Shown piece after piece: positions 5,985-11,708 of a DNA stretch of 11,708 nucleotides. Each line of letters opens with the position of its first letter. Within the stretch, counting starts at the first letter, position 1. Under the pieces are notes generated by a model. That model made no database searches. It saw only the letters and a list, made by a program, of their open reading frames with translations, and was not told the origin of the DNA. The position numbers and the translations under genes are program-made. This stretch comes from Desulfobulbaceae bacterium UBA2262 (GTDB lineage Bacteria; Desulfobacterota; Desulfobulbia; Desulfobulbales; Desulfurivibrionaceae): positions 1 to 11,708 of the forward strand of contig DDXK01000085.1 of assembly GCA_002347185.1 (NCBI GenBank). Reading direction: 5' to 3'.

Positions 5985-7406
5985 TCAAGCGCCTGCCCGC
6001 GCCTCCCGGTGGCGCACCGCCTGCCGCAGCAGCCCCTCGGCCCACTGGGGGGTGCCGGCCGCATGCACATGGGTGTAAAGGGCGAGGACATTTTTATAGA
6101 CCAGGCCATCACGGCCACCGGCAAAACCAACCCCCCGCTCCATGGCAAGACTGAGGCCCCCCTCTCCCCCCTGCCAGCGCAGCACCTTGCTGTAGCGGAA
6201 CTCATGTCCCTTGAGCTGCAGCCCCACCGGATAAAAGGGATTTTCTCCCTCCACCCTGAGCACCGTGTAGCCGTGGGCCTGCGGTTTTTTCATCAGGCCG
6301 AATTCCACCGGGAAAACGCCGGCCAGGGGGTAGGCCTCGCCCTCGAGCACCATACTCTCCCCCAGGTAGATGAGGCCACCGCATTCGGCGTAGATGGGCA
6401 GGCCCGCCTCGGCCGCCCTCTTGAGGGAGGCGCGGAAGGAAGCATTGGCCGAAAGCTCCCGGGCGCTCATTTCCGGGAAGCCGCCGCCGATATAGAGACC
6501 GTCCAGCTCGGGCAGCTCCGGATCGCGCAGGGCGTTGATCTCCACCAACTCCGCCCCCAGGGCGACCAGGGCTTCGAGATTCTCCGCATAGTAGAACTGG
6601 AAGGCCGCGTCCTTCAGGATGCCGATCCGCGCCACCCGGGCGGCCGGAGTGCTCTCCGGAGCCTCGCCCCCCGGCGGAACCTCCCGCATCACCCCCTCGA
6701 TGGCGGCAAGATCGAGATACTTTCCGGCCTTGTCCGCCAGCAGCGCAACAGCCTCGTCCGCCGCCGCATGCTCCGGGCAGGGGGTCACGCCAAGATGCCG
6801 CTGCGGGAAAACATCCTGCCGGGAGCGCGGAATGGCCCCCAGCACCGGAATGCCGGCATACCGCTCCACCGCTTCCCGGACCAGCAGCTCGTGCCGGCTG
6901 GTACCCACCCGGTTGAGGACCACCCCGGCAATGGCCACCTCGGGGTCGAGCACCTTGCAGCCCAGGACCATGGCGGCCACCGTCCTGGTGGTCTTGGTGC
7001 AATCGACCACCAGAAGGACCGGCAGGCCGAGGCTCTTGGCCAGCTCGGCCGTGCTGAAGGTCCCCTCCGCGTCCACTCCGTCGTAGAGCCCACGGTTGCC
7101 CTCAATGACGACCAGCTCCCGACCCTGACCGTGGCAGAAAAAGGAATGGCGCAGGGCCTCGGGGGTCATCAGGTAGGGATCGAGGTTGTAGCAGGGCTGG
7201 CCGGCGGCCCGGGCCAGCCAGCCGGCGTCTATGTAGTCCGGCCCCTTCTTGAAGGGAACCACCCGCCGGCCAGCCCGGGAAAAGGCGGCGACCAGGCCGA
7301 CCGCCACCACGCTCTTGCCGGCGCCGCCGCCAAGGCCGCCGACCACCAGCCCTTTCGGCCCGCCCGCACCAAGGCCCGAGACCCTGCCCAAATCCGAATC
7401 AGTCAT
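5985..7406 (-). CDS. dsrN: DsrN / CbiA-type amidase, predicted siroheme amidase
   Basis: A 473-residue enzyme of the cobyrinic acid a,c-diamide synthase family. The N-terminal ATP-binding half has the P-loop GLGGGAGKS (24-32), followed by FKKGPDYIDAGW (52-63) and EGNRGLYDGVD (102-112). The C-terminal class I glutamine amidotransferase half has the nucleophile C342 in IYAECGGLIYLGE, plus KGHEFRYS (399-406) and the catalytic-His region LYTHVHA (443-449). In sulfate reducers the dsr-linked member is DsrN, thought to amidate siroheme to the siroamide form used in DsrAB. Because a plain CbiA would look similar, the dsrN name rests on the dsr context and the Desulfobacterota background; no other cobalamin gene is seen here. 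GAGGAG lies 5 nt before the ATG. It is separated from dsrD by about 3.4 kb. Confidence 0.88.
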   Translation of the reverse strand: MTDSDLGRVSGLGAGGPKGLVVGGLGGGAGKSVVAVGLVAAFSRAGRRVVPFKKGPDYIDAGWLARAAGQPCYNLDPYLMTPEALRHSFFCHGQGRELVVIEGNRGLYDGVDAEGTFSTAELAKSLGLPVLLVVDCTKTTRTVAAMVLGCKVLDPEVAIAGVVLNRVGTSRHELLVREAVERYAGIPVLGAIPRSRQDVFPQRHLGVTPCPEHAAADEAVALLADKAGKYLDLAAIEGVMREVPPGGEAPESTPAARVARIGILKDAAFQFYYAENLEALVALGAELVEINALRDPELPELDGLYIGGGFPEMSARELSANASFRASLKRAAEAGLPIYAECGGLIYLGESMVLEGEAYPLAGVFPVEFGLMKKPQAHGYTVLRVEGENPFYPVGLQLKGHEFRYSKVLRWQGGEGGLSLAMERGVGFAGGRDGLVYKNVLALYTHVHAAGTPQWAEGLLRQAVRHREARAGA

Positions 7407-7505
7407 CGCCGCTCCTCTTTTTTACCCATTTGCCCCAAAAGACCACCTTGTGCCGGTGCTGTCAAGCTGCGCGCCGCGCGGCCCAGGCCTGACGCCCTAA
7501 AGATT

Positions 7506-7570
7506 TTGACGAACTCTTCCGCCTGTGGTAATTTTTCCGCCTTGCGGACCGGGCAGCCCGTGCTTACTAT
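7506..7570 (+). promoter_or_regulatory. Promoter candidates for the TPR operon
   Basis: Two overlapping candidates lie in the 282-nt divergent region between dsrN and the TPR operon. The first is TTGACG (7506-7511) with TAATTT (7529-7534), 17-nt spacing. The second is TTGCGG (7542-7547) with TACTAT (7565-7570), also 17-nt spacing. Neither is perfect; the second -10 is better, the first -35 is better. The leader would be about 110-150 nt. A GGGGCGCCCC palindrome lies just downstream, within the leader. Confidence 0.4.
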
Positions 7571-7688
7571 AGCCCCTAACCCGCGACGTGGGGCGCCCCG
7601 CGCCCGCTCTTCCCGAACAACCATCTGCTTTCTTTCCGACAACAAAGCGGATTGACGATTCTAACCTTTTTCACATGAGGTCTCCATA

Positions 7689-8315
7689 ATGTCTGCGCAA
7701 CAGCAAGAAGATCTGAGCACGGTCATCGCCGAGCTCGAAGAGAAATGCCGGGAGCTTCCCGACAATGTCATGGCCCACCACCATCTGGCCCTGGTTTACC
7801 GCAAGGCGGGCCGCCGCGACGACGCCCTCCGCAAGCTGGAGGAATGCATCGCCCTCGACGCGCACTCCGTGGAGGCCCACATCAACCTCGGCGCCTTTTA
7901 CTTTGAGGAGGGCAACCTGGACAAGGCCCTGGAGGCCAACCAGACCGCGCTGCGCATCAATCCCGAGCTGGCCCAGGCCCACAACAACATCGGCCTCATC
8001 TGGCAGCAGAAGGGCGACGCGGCCAAGGCCGTGGCGGCCTGCACCAAGGCCACCATGCACGATCCGAAGATGCACATGGCCTGGCTCAACCTCTCCTCCG
8101 CCCAGGTAATGGCCGGCGATTTCTCCCTGGCGGCCAAGGCGGCCCAAGAGGCGATCAAGCTCGAACCCGATCTTGGCGTCGCCCACAATAACCTGGCCGT
8201 GGCCCTCTATTACGCCGAGGATTACCAGGGCGCCAAGAAAGCGATGACCAGGGCGCTGGAGCTGGGTTACACGGTGGACCCGCGCTTTGTCGCCGCGGTG
8301 GAGCAAGAGCTGTAG
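7689..8315 (+). CDS. Tetratricopeptide-repeat protein (first gene of three-gene operon)
   Basis: A 208-residue, probably cytoplasmic protein made almost wholly of TPR units at about 27-60, 61-94, 95-128, 129-162 and 163-196. Repeat signatures include AHHHLALVYRKAGRRDDALRK, AHINLGAFYFEEGNLDKALE and AHNNIGLIWQQKGDAAKAV. TPR arrays are protein-protein scaffolds, so a binding or assembly role is likely, but the partner is unknown. There is no signal peptide or membrane helix. The ATG at 7689 has TGAGG about 8 nt upstream. The stop is 2 nt before the next start, implying translational coupling with the zinc-ribbon/HEAT-like protein. It sits divergently from dsrN and between the two halves of the dsr locus. 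Confidence 0.88.
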   Translation: MSAQQQEDLSTVIAELEEKCRELPDNVMAHHHLALVYRKAGRRDDALRKLEECIALDAHSVEAHINLGAFYFEEGNLDKALEANQTALRINPELAQAHNNIGLIWQQKGDAAKAVAACTKATMHDPKMHMAWLNLSSAQVMAGDFSLAAKAAQEAIKLEPDLGVAHNNLAVALYYAEDYQGAKKAMTRALELGYTVDPRFVAAVEQEL

Positions 8316-8317
8316 CC

Positions 8318-9448
8318 ATGGTCAAGGACGCCCTGATCAAGGTGCGGCCCTGGTGCCCCTTCTGCGGCCAGCATGTCGGGGTGCCCAAGGAGCCGACGCA
8401 GCGGAAGATGGACGAATTCACCACCGGCGCCTGCCAGTGCGGCGCCGTTTACACCTGCGACCCCACCGGCTTCAACGTCGGCGCGGCCATGGTGGAGGCA
8501 ATAGTCCACGCCTGCGACGACAACTGGGATCTCGCCTGGGAGCTGCTTCCGGACGAGGATTACCTCACCGGCCGCATCGACAACTACGACGAGCAGACCC
8601 ACCAGGTGTACGAAACCAAGAATGTGGATGGCCGCAAGGTTTCCGGAGTGCTCTATTTCGTCCGCCTCAACAGCGATCTGGCCGAACTGGCCCAGAAACT
8701 CGACAAGCACCGGAAAACCAAGGAAGCCGCCCTCGTCCCGCCGGCAGAGGCCGGCGACACCCCGGTGCTGGAGCCGGTCCGCGATCCCAAGCGCATCCGC
8801 AAAAAAGCCACCAAGCTGGAGATCAAAAAGCTGGTCGAGGCAGACGACATCGACGCCCTGGTCGACCTCGCCTTCGACGACCCCAGGGCCCTGCGCTTCA
8901 TGCAGCGCCTGCTTTACGATCCGGACGAAGCGGGACGCTGGCACTGCGCCCATGTCATCGGCCAGGTCTGCCGGCGCCTCTCCACCCGCAAGCCCGGAGC
9001 GGTCAGCGATCTGCTCCACCGCCTCTACGAGGCCTGTTCAGACTCGGCCGCCACCCACTGGGGGCTCCTCGAAACCATCGGCTCCATCATCGCGGCCCGG
9101 GCGGACATCTTTGGCGCCTTTTCCCGGCATCTCCTCATGTACCGCGGGGTTCCCTCCACCCGCGTCCAGGTGCTCTGGGCCTTGGGCACCATCGCGGAGA
9201 AACGGCCCGACATCATCAGGGCCATCCCCTTCTACAGCCTCTTTCCCTACGTCGACCATCCCGACTCCCTTACCAGGGGGCATGCGGTCCGTCTCTTCGG
9301 GAGGATCCTCGCCAGCGAGGTGGAAAGCGAGATCGAGAAACTGGTGGACGACGAGGCAGGGGTAACCATCTACGAGCAGGGGCGGCCAGTGGCGACCACC
9401 GTCGGCGAACTCGCCAGGGAAGCCCTGGCCCGGCTGCGCAACAAGTGA
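8318..9448 (+). CDS. Zinc-ribbon plus helical-repeat (HEAT/PBS-lyase-like) protein
   Basis: A 376-residue cytoplasmic protein. The N-terminus has a likely zinc ribbon: CPFC (13-16) and CQC (39-41) with a further C47, in PWCPFCGQ and GACQCGAVYTC. A mid region (about 50-125) is acidic and uncharacterised. Residues about 165-375 form an all-helical region with HEAT-like features, e.g. DPRALRFMQRLLYDPDEAGRWHCAHVIGQ and STRVQVLWALGTIAEKRPDIIRA, ending with GHAVRLFGRILAS. From memory it resembles proteins named DVU0298 family in sulfate reducers; I could not check this. Such domains are typically scaffolds. It starts 2 nt after the upstream TPR gene and ends 20 nt before the second TPR gene, so the three products probably act together. 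Confidence 0.85.
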   Translation: MVKDALIKVRPWCPFCGQHVGVPKEPTQRKMDEFTTGACQCGAVYTCDPTGFNVGAAMVEAIVHACDDNWDLAWELLPDEDYLTGRIDNYDEQTHQVYETKNVDGRKVSGVLYFVRLNSDLAELAQKLDKHRKTKEAALVPPAEAGDTPVLEPVRDPKRIRKKATKLEIKKLVEADDIDALVDLAFDDPRALRFMQRLLYDPDEAGRWHCAHVIGQVCRRLSTRKPGAVSDLLHRLYEACSDSAATHWGLLETIGSIIAARADIFGAFSRHLLMYRGVPSTRVQVLWALGTIAEKRPDIIRAIPFYSLFPYVDHPDSLTRGHAVRLFGRILASEVESEIEKLVDDEAGVTIYEQGRPVATTVGELAREALARLRNK

Positions 9449-9468
9449 CCAGAAGAGAGACAGGAACC

Positions 9469-10041
9469 ATGCACGAGCAAGAGACAGGCGGCACCGAGCC
9501 GCAGGAAGAGAAAAGCCAGGCCCAGCAGGATTACGAGGCCGGTATCGAATTCTTGAAGAACAAGGAGGCAGCCCAGGCCGCCAACGCCTTCCACAATGCC
9601 CTCCTCGGTTACGAGGCCGAGGAGAACGACAACGGCATCGCCAATGCCTCGGACAAGCTCGGCGACCTCTGCGCGGAACGAGGCGAGGCGGAAAAGGCCC
9701 TCTCCCATTACGACCGGGCCTATGCCATCTGCGAGAAGCACTCCGACCGCTTCAGCCTCTTCTCCATCGAGAAAAAAAAGGCCAGGCTGATGTACGACAG
9801 CAAGAATTACGCGAAGGCCATTGAGCTCTATCTCGGGGTACTGGACGAATACAGCGCCCTGCGCAACCCGCAGGGATCGGTGGACACCCTGGAAACCCTG
9901 GCGGAAATCTATCTCCTCACCGGGGAGCGGGCCAAGGCGGCGGATGCTTACCGGATGGCGGCCTCAATCCACAAAAGCTTCAAGCACAACCGCACCGCGG
10001 AAAAATTTCTGGCCAGGGCCGAGGAAGCAGCAAAAGGCTGA
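9469..10041 (+). CDS. Second tetratricopeptide-repeat protein of the operon
   Basis: A 190-residue cytoplasmic protein. After a polar, glutamate/glutamine-rich leader (1-17), it has about four TPR-like units at 18-51, 57-90, 97-130 and 137-170, with segments such as ANASDKLGDLCAERGEAEKAL and DTLETLAEIYLLTGERAKAAD. The spacing and the extended helices resemble the TPR class found in regulators and adaptor proteins, but no effector domain is attached. AGGA is 4 nt before the ATG at 9469. It is the last gene of the operon and converges on the YkgJ-type gene, whose stop is 39 nt away. The intervening DNA has only a short stem (AGGGC/GCCCT, 10057-10070) and no T-run. Confidence 0.85.
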   Translation: MHEQETGGTEPQEEKSQAQQDYEAGIEFLKNKEAAQAANAFHNALLGYEAEENDNGIANASDKLGDLCAERGEAEKALSHYDRAYAICEKHSDRFSLFSIEKKKARLMYDSKNYAKAIELYLGVLDEYSALRNPQGSVDTLETLAEIYLLTGERAKAADAYRMAASIHKSFKHNRTAEKFLARAEEAAKG

Positions 10042-10080
10042 ACGGCCGTCCTTGCCAGGGCGCCGGCCCTCTCCCTCTGT

Positions 10081-10647
10081 TCAACCCCCCTCTGCGCCGG
10101 GGCCAGCAAGGTCCGCCCGTCCCAGGACAACGGCGGCGACGGGCCAGCGCCTGCGGCCACCTTCCGGGCCGGCCAGCTCCACGGCAAGAGCAAAAAGCCG
10201 CTGCTGCACGGCAGCAAGGTTGACGGTGGGGTAGGCCTGCCCGGGCGAAAAGCCGGAAAGCCCGCAGACATGCCCCTTTCCCTCTATCACGGTGGGAATG
10301 CCGTAGGTCCGGCAGTTGACGGGCCTCGCCGCATAACAGAGACAGAGGCCATCGGCCCCGAGCAGCGGACAGCGAATGCGCGCGGTGGCAGGATCCTGGC
10401 CCTCTTCGACAAGTTGCCGCCACTGCCGCCAGGCTCCTGCCGCGGCGAGGCGTATCTCCTCCCGCACGGCGGGCGGCAGGCCAGCCAGGGCGGCTTCGAG
10501 GTTGACCGCCTCCACCAGGGAGAGATCAAAAACCGCGTGGCAGCAGTCCTCGCAGCCCCTGCCACAGCGGACTTCGCCGGGATGGGCCTCCCGCACCCTG
10601 GCAAAGGCCTGATCAACAGCGGCAAAAATCTCTTCCAGCCTCTCCAT
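10081..10647 (-). CDS. YkgJ-family cysteine-cluster protein
   Basis: A 188-residue protein with the cysteine pattern of the YkgJ/Fe-or-Zn-chelating family. C28-x3-C32-x2-C35-C36 is followed by RCPLLGADGLCLCY (C93, C102, C104) and RPVNCRTYGIP (C112), with an extra C128. The family is thought to bind a metal or Fe-S cluster; no reaction is established. The open frame extends 31 codons further to an ATG at 10740, but that part runs through the dsrD terminator hairpin, so MERLEEIF at 10647 is preferred, although GGGGAG lies unusually close to that ATG. It lies directly downstream of the dsrABD terminator on the same strand and converges with the TPR operon. A link to sulfur or iron metabolism is only positional. 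Confidence 0.85.
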   Translation of the reverse strand: MERLEEIFAAVDQAFARVREAHPGEVRCGRGCEDCCHAVFDLSLVEAVNLEAALAGLPPAVREEIRLAAAGAWRQWRQLVEEGQDPATARIRCPLLGADGLCLCYAARPVNCRTYGIPTVIEGKGHVCGLSGFSPGQAYPTVNLAAVQQRLFALAVELAGPEGGRRRWPVAAVVLGRADLAGPGAEGG

Positions 10648-10704
10648 CTCCCCACCCGAAACGGCGCGGCGCAGTGCGCAGCACCGACCTTCCCCCGCCT
10701 CTGC

Positions 10705-10737
10705 AAAAAAAAAATGCAGAGGAAATCCTCTGCATTT
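10705..10737 (-). terminator. Strong intrinsic terminator of the dsrABD operon
   Basis: On the minus strand an AAATGCAGAGG/CCTCTGCATTT stem with a 4-nt ATTT loop (arms 10712-10723 and 10726-10737, a perfect 12-bp inverted repeat) is followed by ten consecutive T bases. It begins 30 nt after the dsrD stop. It separates dsrABD from the YkgJ-type gene. Confidence 0.92.
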
Positions 10738-10766
10738 CAATAAAGCATCAACGCGTCCAAAAAATA

Positions 10767-11003
10767 TTAACCGCGTTTTTCCTCGTCCTTGGCGCGGCCC
10801 TTGGCTGCGTACATGGTGGTGCTGCCGGAAGACCAGAAGTCCATCTTGCCTTCCTTGACCAGATCGTTGGCCGCGTTCTTCACGTCGCGGGGCTTGGCCT
10901 CGGGATCGCAGGCGTAAAAATCCTTCACGTACAGCTGGGGCTTCGGAGCCTTGAGAGCCTTCTCAAGTATCGCTGCTTTGAGTTCTTCCTTGCTTAATGC
11001 CAT
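10767..11003 (-). CDS. dsrD: DsrD, allosteric activator of dissimilatory sulfite reductase
   Basis: A 78-residue protein, the same length as Desulfovibrio DsrD as I recall it. It contains KPQLYVKDFY (21-30), PRDVKNAANDLVKEGK (38-53) and FWSSGSTTMY (56-65), the winged-helix core expected for DsrD. DsrD has been reported to stimulate sulfite reduction by DsrAB rather than bind DNA. Its presence marks the reductive type of dsr locus, used in sulfate/sulfite reduction or sulfur disproportionation, not sulfur oxidation. AAGGAG lies 8 nt before the ATG. It follows dsrB by 110 nt with an intervening hairpin, and is followed by a strong terminator, so it is the last gene of the dsrABD transcript. The identification is secure. 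Confidence 0.97.
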   Translation of the reverse strand: MALSKEELKAAILEKALKAPKPQLYVKDFYACDPEAKPRDVKNAANDLVKEGKMDFWSSGSTTMYAAKGRAKDEEKRG

Positions 11004-11057
11004 GATACTTACTCCTTCAGAAAGGGTTTAGGCAAGCATACTGGTTATGAACAGAGC

Positions 11058-11090
11058 AAGGTCAGCAGCCCGTTGCGGGCTGCTGACCTT
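11058..11090 (-). ncRNA. Intercistronic hairpin between dsrB and dsrD
   Basis: AAGGTCAGCAGCCCG at 11058-11072 and its exact reverse complement at 11076-11090 form a 15-bp perfect stem with a 3-nt loop. On the minus strand it starts 24 nt after the dsrB stop and no T-run follows, so it is unlikely to be a full terminator. It is more likely a mRNA stability or processing element, or a partial attenuator setting the dsrAB:dsrD ratio. Not an independent RNA gene as far as can be seen. Confidence 0.55.
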
Positions 11091-11113
11091 CTGAACTACT
11101 GAATATCAACAAC

Positions 11114-11708
11114 TTACTTGATATGGCTGGTGAACTTGAACTGGGTGGTGGTTCTCCAGGTATCGTAGGCCAGACGGTAATCGTCGATGGACTTGATGGT
11201 GAAGGGAATGCCGGTCTTCTCGAAGAACTTCTCCCAGCCGATCCGCTCAGCCCATTCGCCGACACGCTCGTACTTGCGGGCGTCCTTGGCATAGGTCTCG
11301 AGGATGTTCTTCACTGCCGCAACAGTCTCCGGCCAACGCGGCGGGGTGTTGGGCAGGAAGGGGATGACCAGCTTGGAGAACATCGGGGCCTTCCGGGAGT
11401 TGGAAACCTTGCCGCCAACCAAGATGGCGATACCGTCACCATCCGGATCCGCCAGCGGCATGGCCGGGCACATGGTGTAGCAGTTACCGCAGAACATACA
11501 GCGCTCGGCGGTTACCTTCACGGACTTGACATCCTCGCCGGCGCTGTTCTTCACAGTGGCGGGCTTCACCGCGCCCAGCGGGCAGGCGGAGATGGCCAGC
11601 GGCAGCTCGCAGAGGCCGGTGATCGCATCGTGGTCGATCATCGGCGGCTTGCGGTGGATGCCGAGGATAGCAATATCGGAAGCATGCACGGCGCCGCACA
11701 TGTTCAGG
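11114..11708 (-). CDS. dsrB: Dissimilatory sulfite reductase beta subunit, C-terminal part (cut by window edge)
   Basis: The last 198 codons of DsrB, which with DsrA forms the siroheme enzyme reducing sulfite in the cytoplasm. The fragment begins LNMCGAVHASDIAILGIHR. The Cys in NMCGAV is probably the last ligand of the siroheme-coupled [4Fe-4S] cluster, whose other ligands lie beyond the edge. A ferredoxin-like domain follows with C-x2-C-x2-C-x3-CP in ERCMFCGNCYTMCPAMP (codons near 11500-11470). The tail YERVGEWAERIGWEKFFEKTG and TTQFKFTSHIK match DsrB, with about five residues beyond the TQFKF where I recall Desulfovibrio DsrB ending. An ATG at 11701 is internal, not the start. The gene continues to the right. 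Together with dsrD it gives the metabolic identity of the organism. Confidence 0.97.
   Translation of the reverse strand, partial: LNMCGAVHASDIAILGIHRKPPMIDHDAITGLCELPLAISACPLGAVKPATVKNSAGEDVKSVKVTAERCMFCGNCYTMCPAMPLADPDGDGIAILVGGKVSNSRKAPMFSKLVIPFLPNTPPRWPETVAAVKNILETYAKDARKYERVGEWAERIGWEKFFEKTGIPFTIKSIDDYRLAYDTWRTTTQFKFTSHIK

Noticed and set aside
7437..7465. TTGACA at 7465-7460 on the minus strand as a dsrN promoter
   Set aside because: The -35 is perfect, but at 16-18 nt spacing the -10 reads TCTTTT or similar, too poor to call without mapping data.
7403..7645. 80-codon minus-strand frame upstream of dsrN, overlapping its start by 4 nt
   Set aside because: TTG start, Arg/Ala-rich composition, no motif and no good ribosome-binding site. 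The ATGA overlap is suggestive of coupling but not enough to call a gene.
5973..7655. 560-codon open frame on the plus strand opposite dsrN
   Set aside because: Antisense shadow of dsrN with no recognisable domain; it overlaps the 3' end of dsrN and the dsrN leader without its own ribosome-binding site.
8287..8317. Long alternative frame beginning at 8287 that reads out of frame through the zinc-ribbon gene and joins the second TPR gene
   Set aside because: The N-terminal part is an Arg/Pro/Gly-rich shadow of the zinc-ribbon/HEAT protein. The TPR protein in that frame starts properly at ATG 9469 with an AGGA site.
10042..10080. Bidirectional terminator between the second TPR gene and the YkgJ-type gene
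   Set aside because: Only a 5-bp stem (AGGGC/GCCCT) and no T-run on either strand, so it is not a convincing terminator.
10648..10740. 31-codon N-terminal extension of the YkgJ-type protein
   Set aside because: It would be translated through the dsrABD terminator hairpin and T-run; a start at 10647 is more sensible.

Overview
The window looks like chromosomal DNA from a GC-rich sulfate-reducing or sulfur-disproportionating member of the Desulfobacterota, most likely Desulfobulbales-like. The assignment rests on dsrB (3' part), dsrD and dsrN, the marker genes of reductive-type dissimilatory sulfite reductase. The genus is inferred and was not tested. I saw no tRNA, rRNA, CRISPR array, insertion sequence or prophage gene.

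Right end (about 10.1-11.7 kb, minus strand): the last 198 codons of dsrB, a 110-nt spacer with a perfect 15-bp hairpin, dsrD, and a strong intrinsic terminator. Then comes a YkgJ-type cysteine-cluster protein. Middle (7.7-10.04 kb, plus strand): a tight three-gene operon encoding a TPR protein, a zinc-ribbon plus helical-repeat protein, and a second TPR protein. It separates dsrABD from dsrN, which lies at 5985-7406 on the minus strand. In many sulfate reducers dsrN directly follows dsrD, so the locus looks split. DsrN is the predicted siroheme amidase and DsrD the activator of DsrAB, so the two ends serve one enzyme.

Centre (5.1-5.95 kb): a 2x[4Fe-4S] ferredoxin with an Asp in place of one cluster cysteine (minus strand), and a divergent 120-residue CxC/CxxC protein of unknown function (plus strand). 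The 301-nt region between them holds a good plus-strand promoter flanked by an operator-like dyad, a minus-strand promoter candidate and a probable terminator. A clear intrinsic terminator follows the ferredoxin.

Left part (1-5.0 kb, minus strand): a housekeeping run of small membrane protein, alanine racemase (alr), arginyl-tRNA synthetase (argS), a membrane-anchored SPOR protein, a stand-alone GNAT acetyltransferase resembling short N-acetylglutamate synthases, and the first 123 codons of secA. Spacing suggests membrane protein-alr-argS-SPOR are co-transcribed. A 20-bp perfect inverted repeat separates the GNAT gene from secA.

The window is mostly recognisable core genes. The parts least explained by known families are the TPR/zinc-HEAT/TPR operon, the CxC/CxxC protein with its dyad-flanked promoter, and the RNA hairpins around dsrD.
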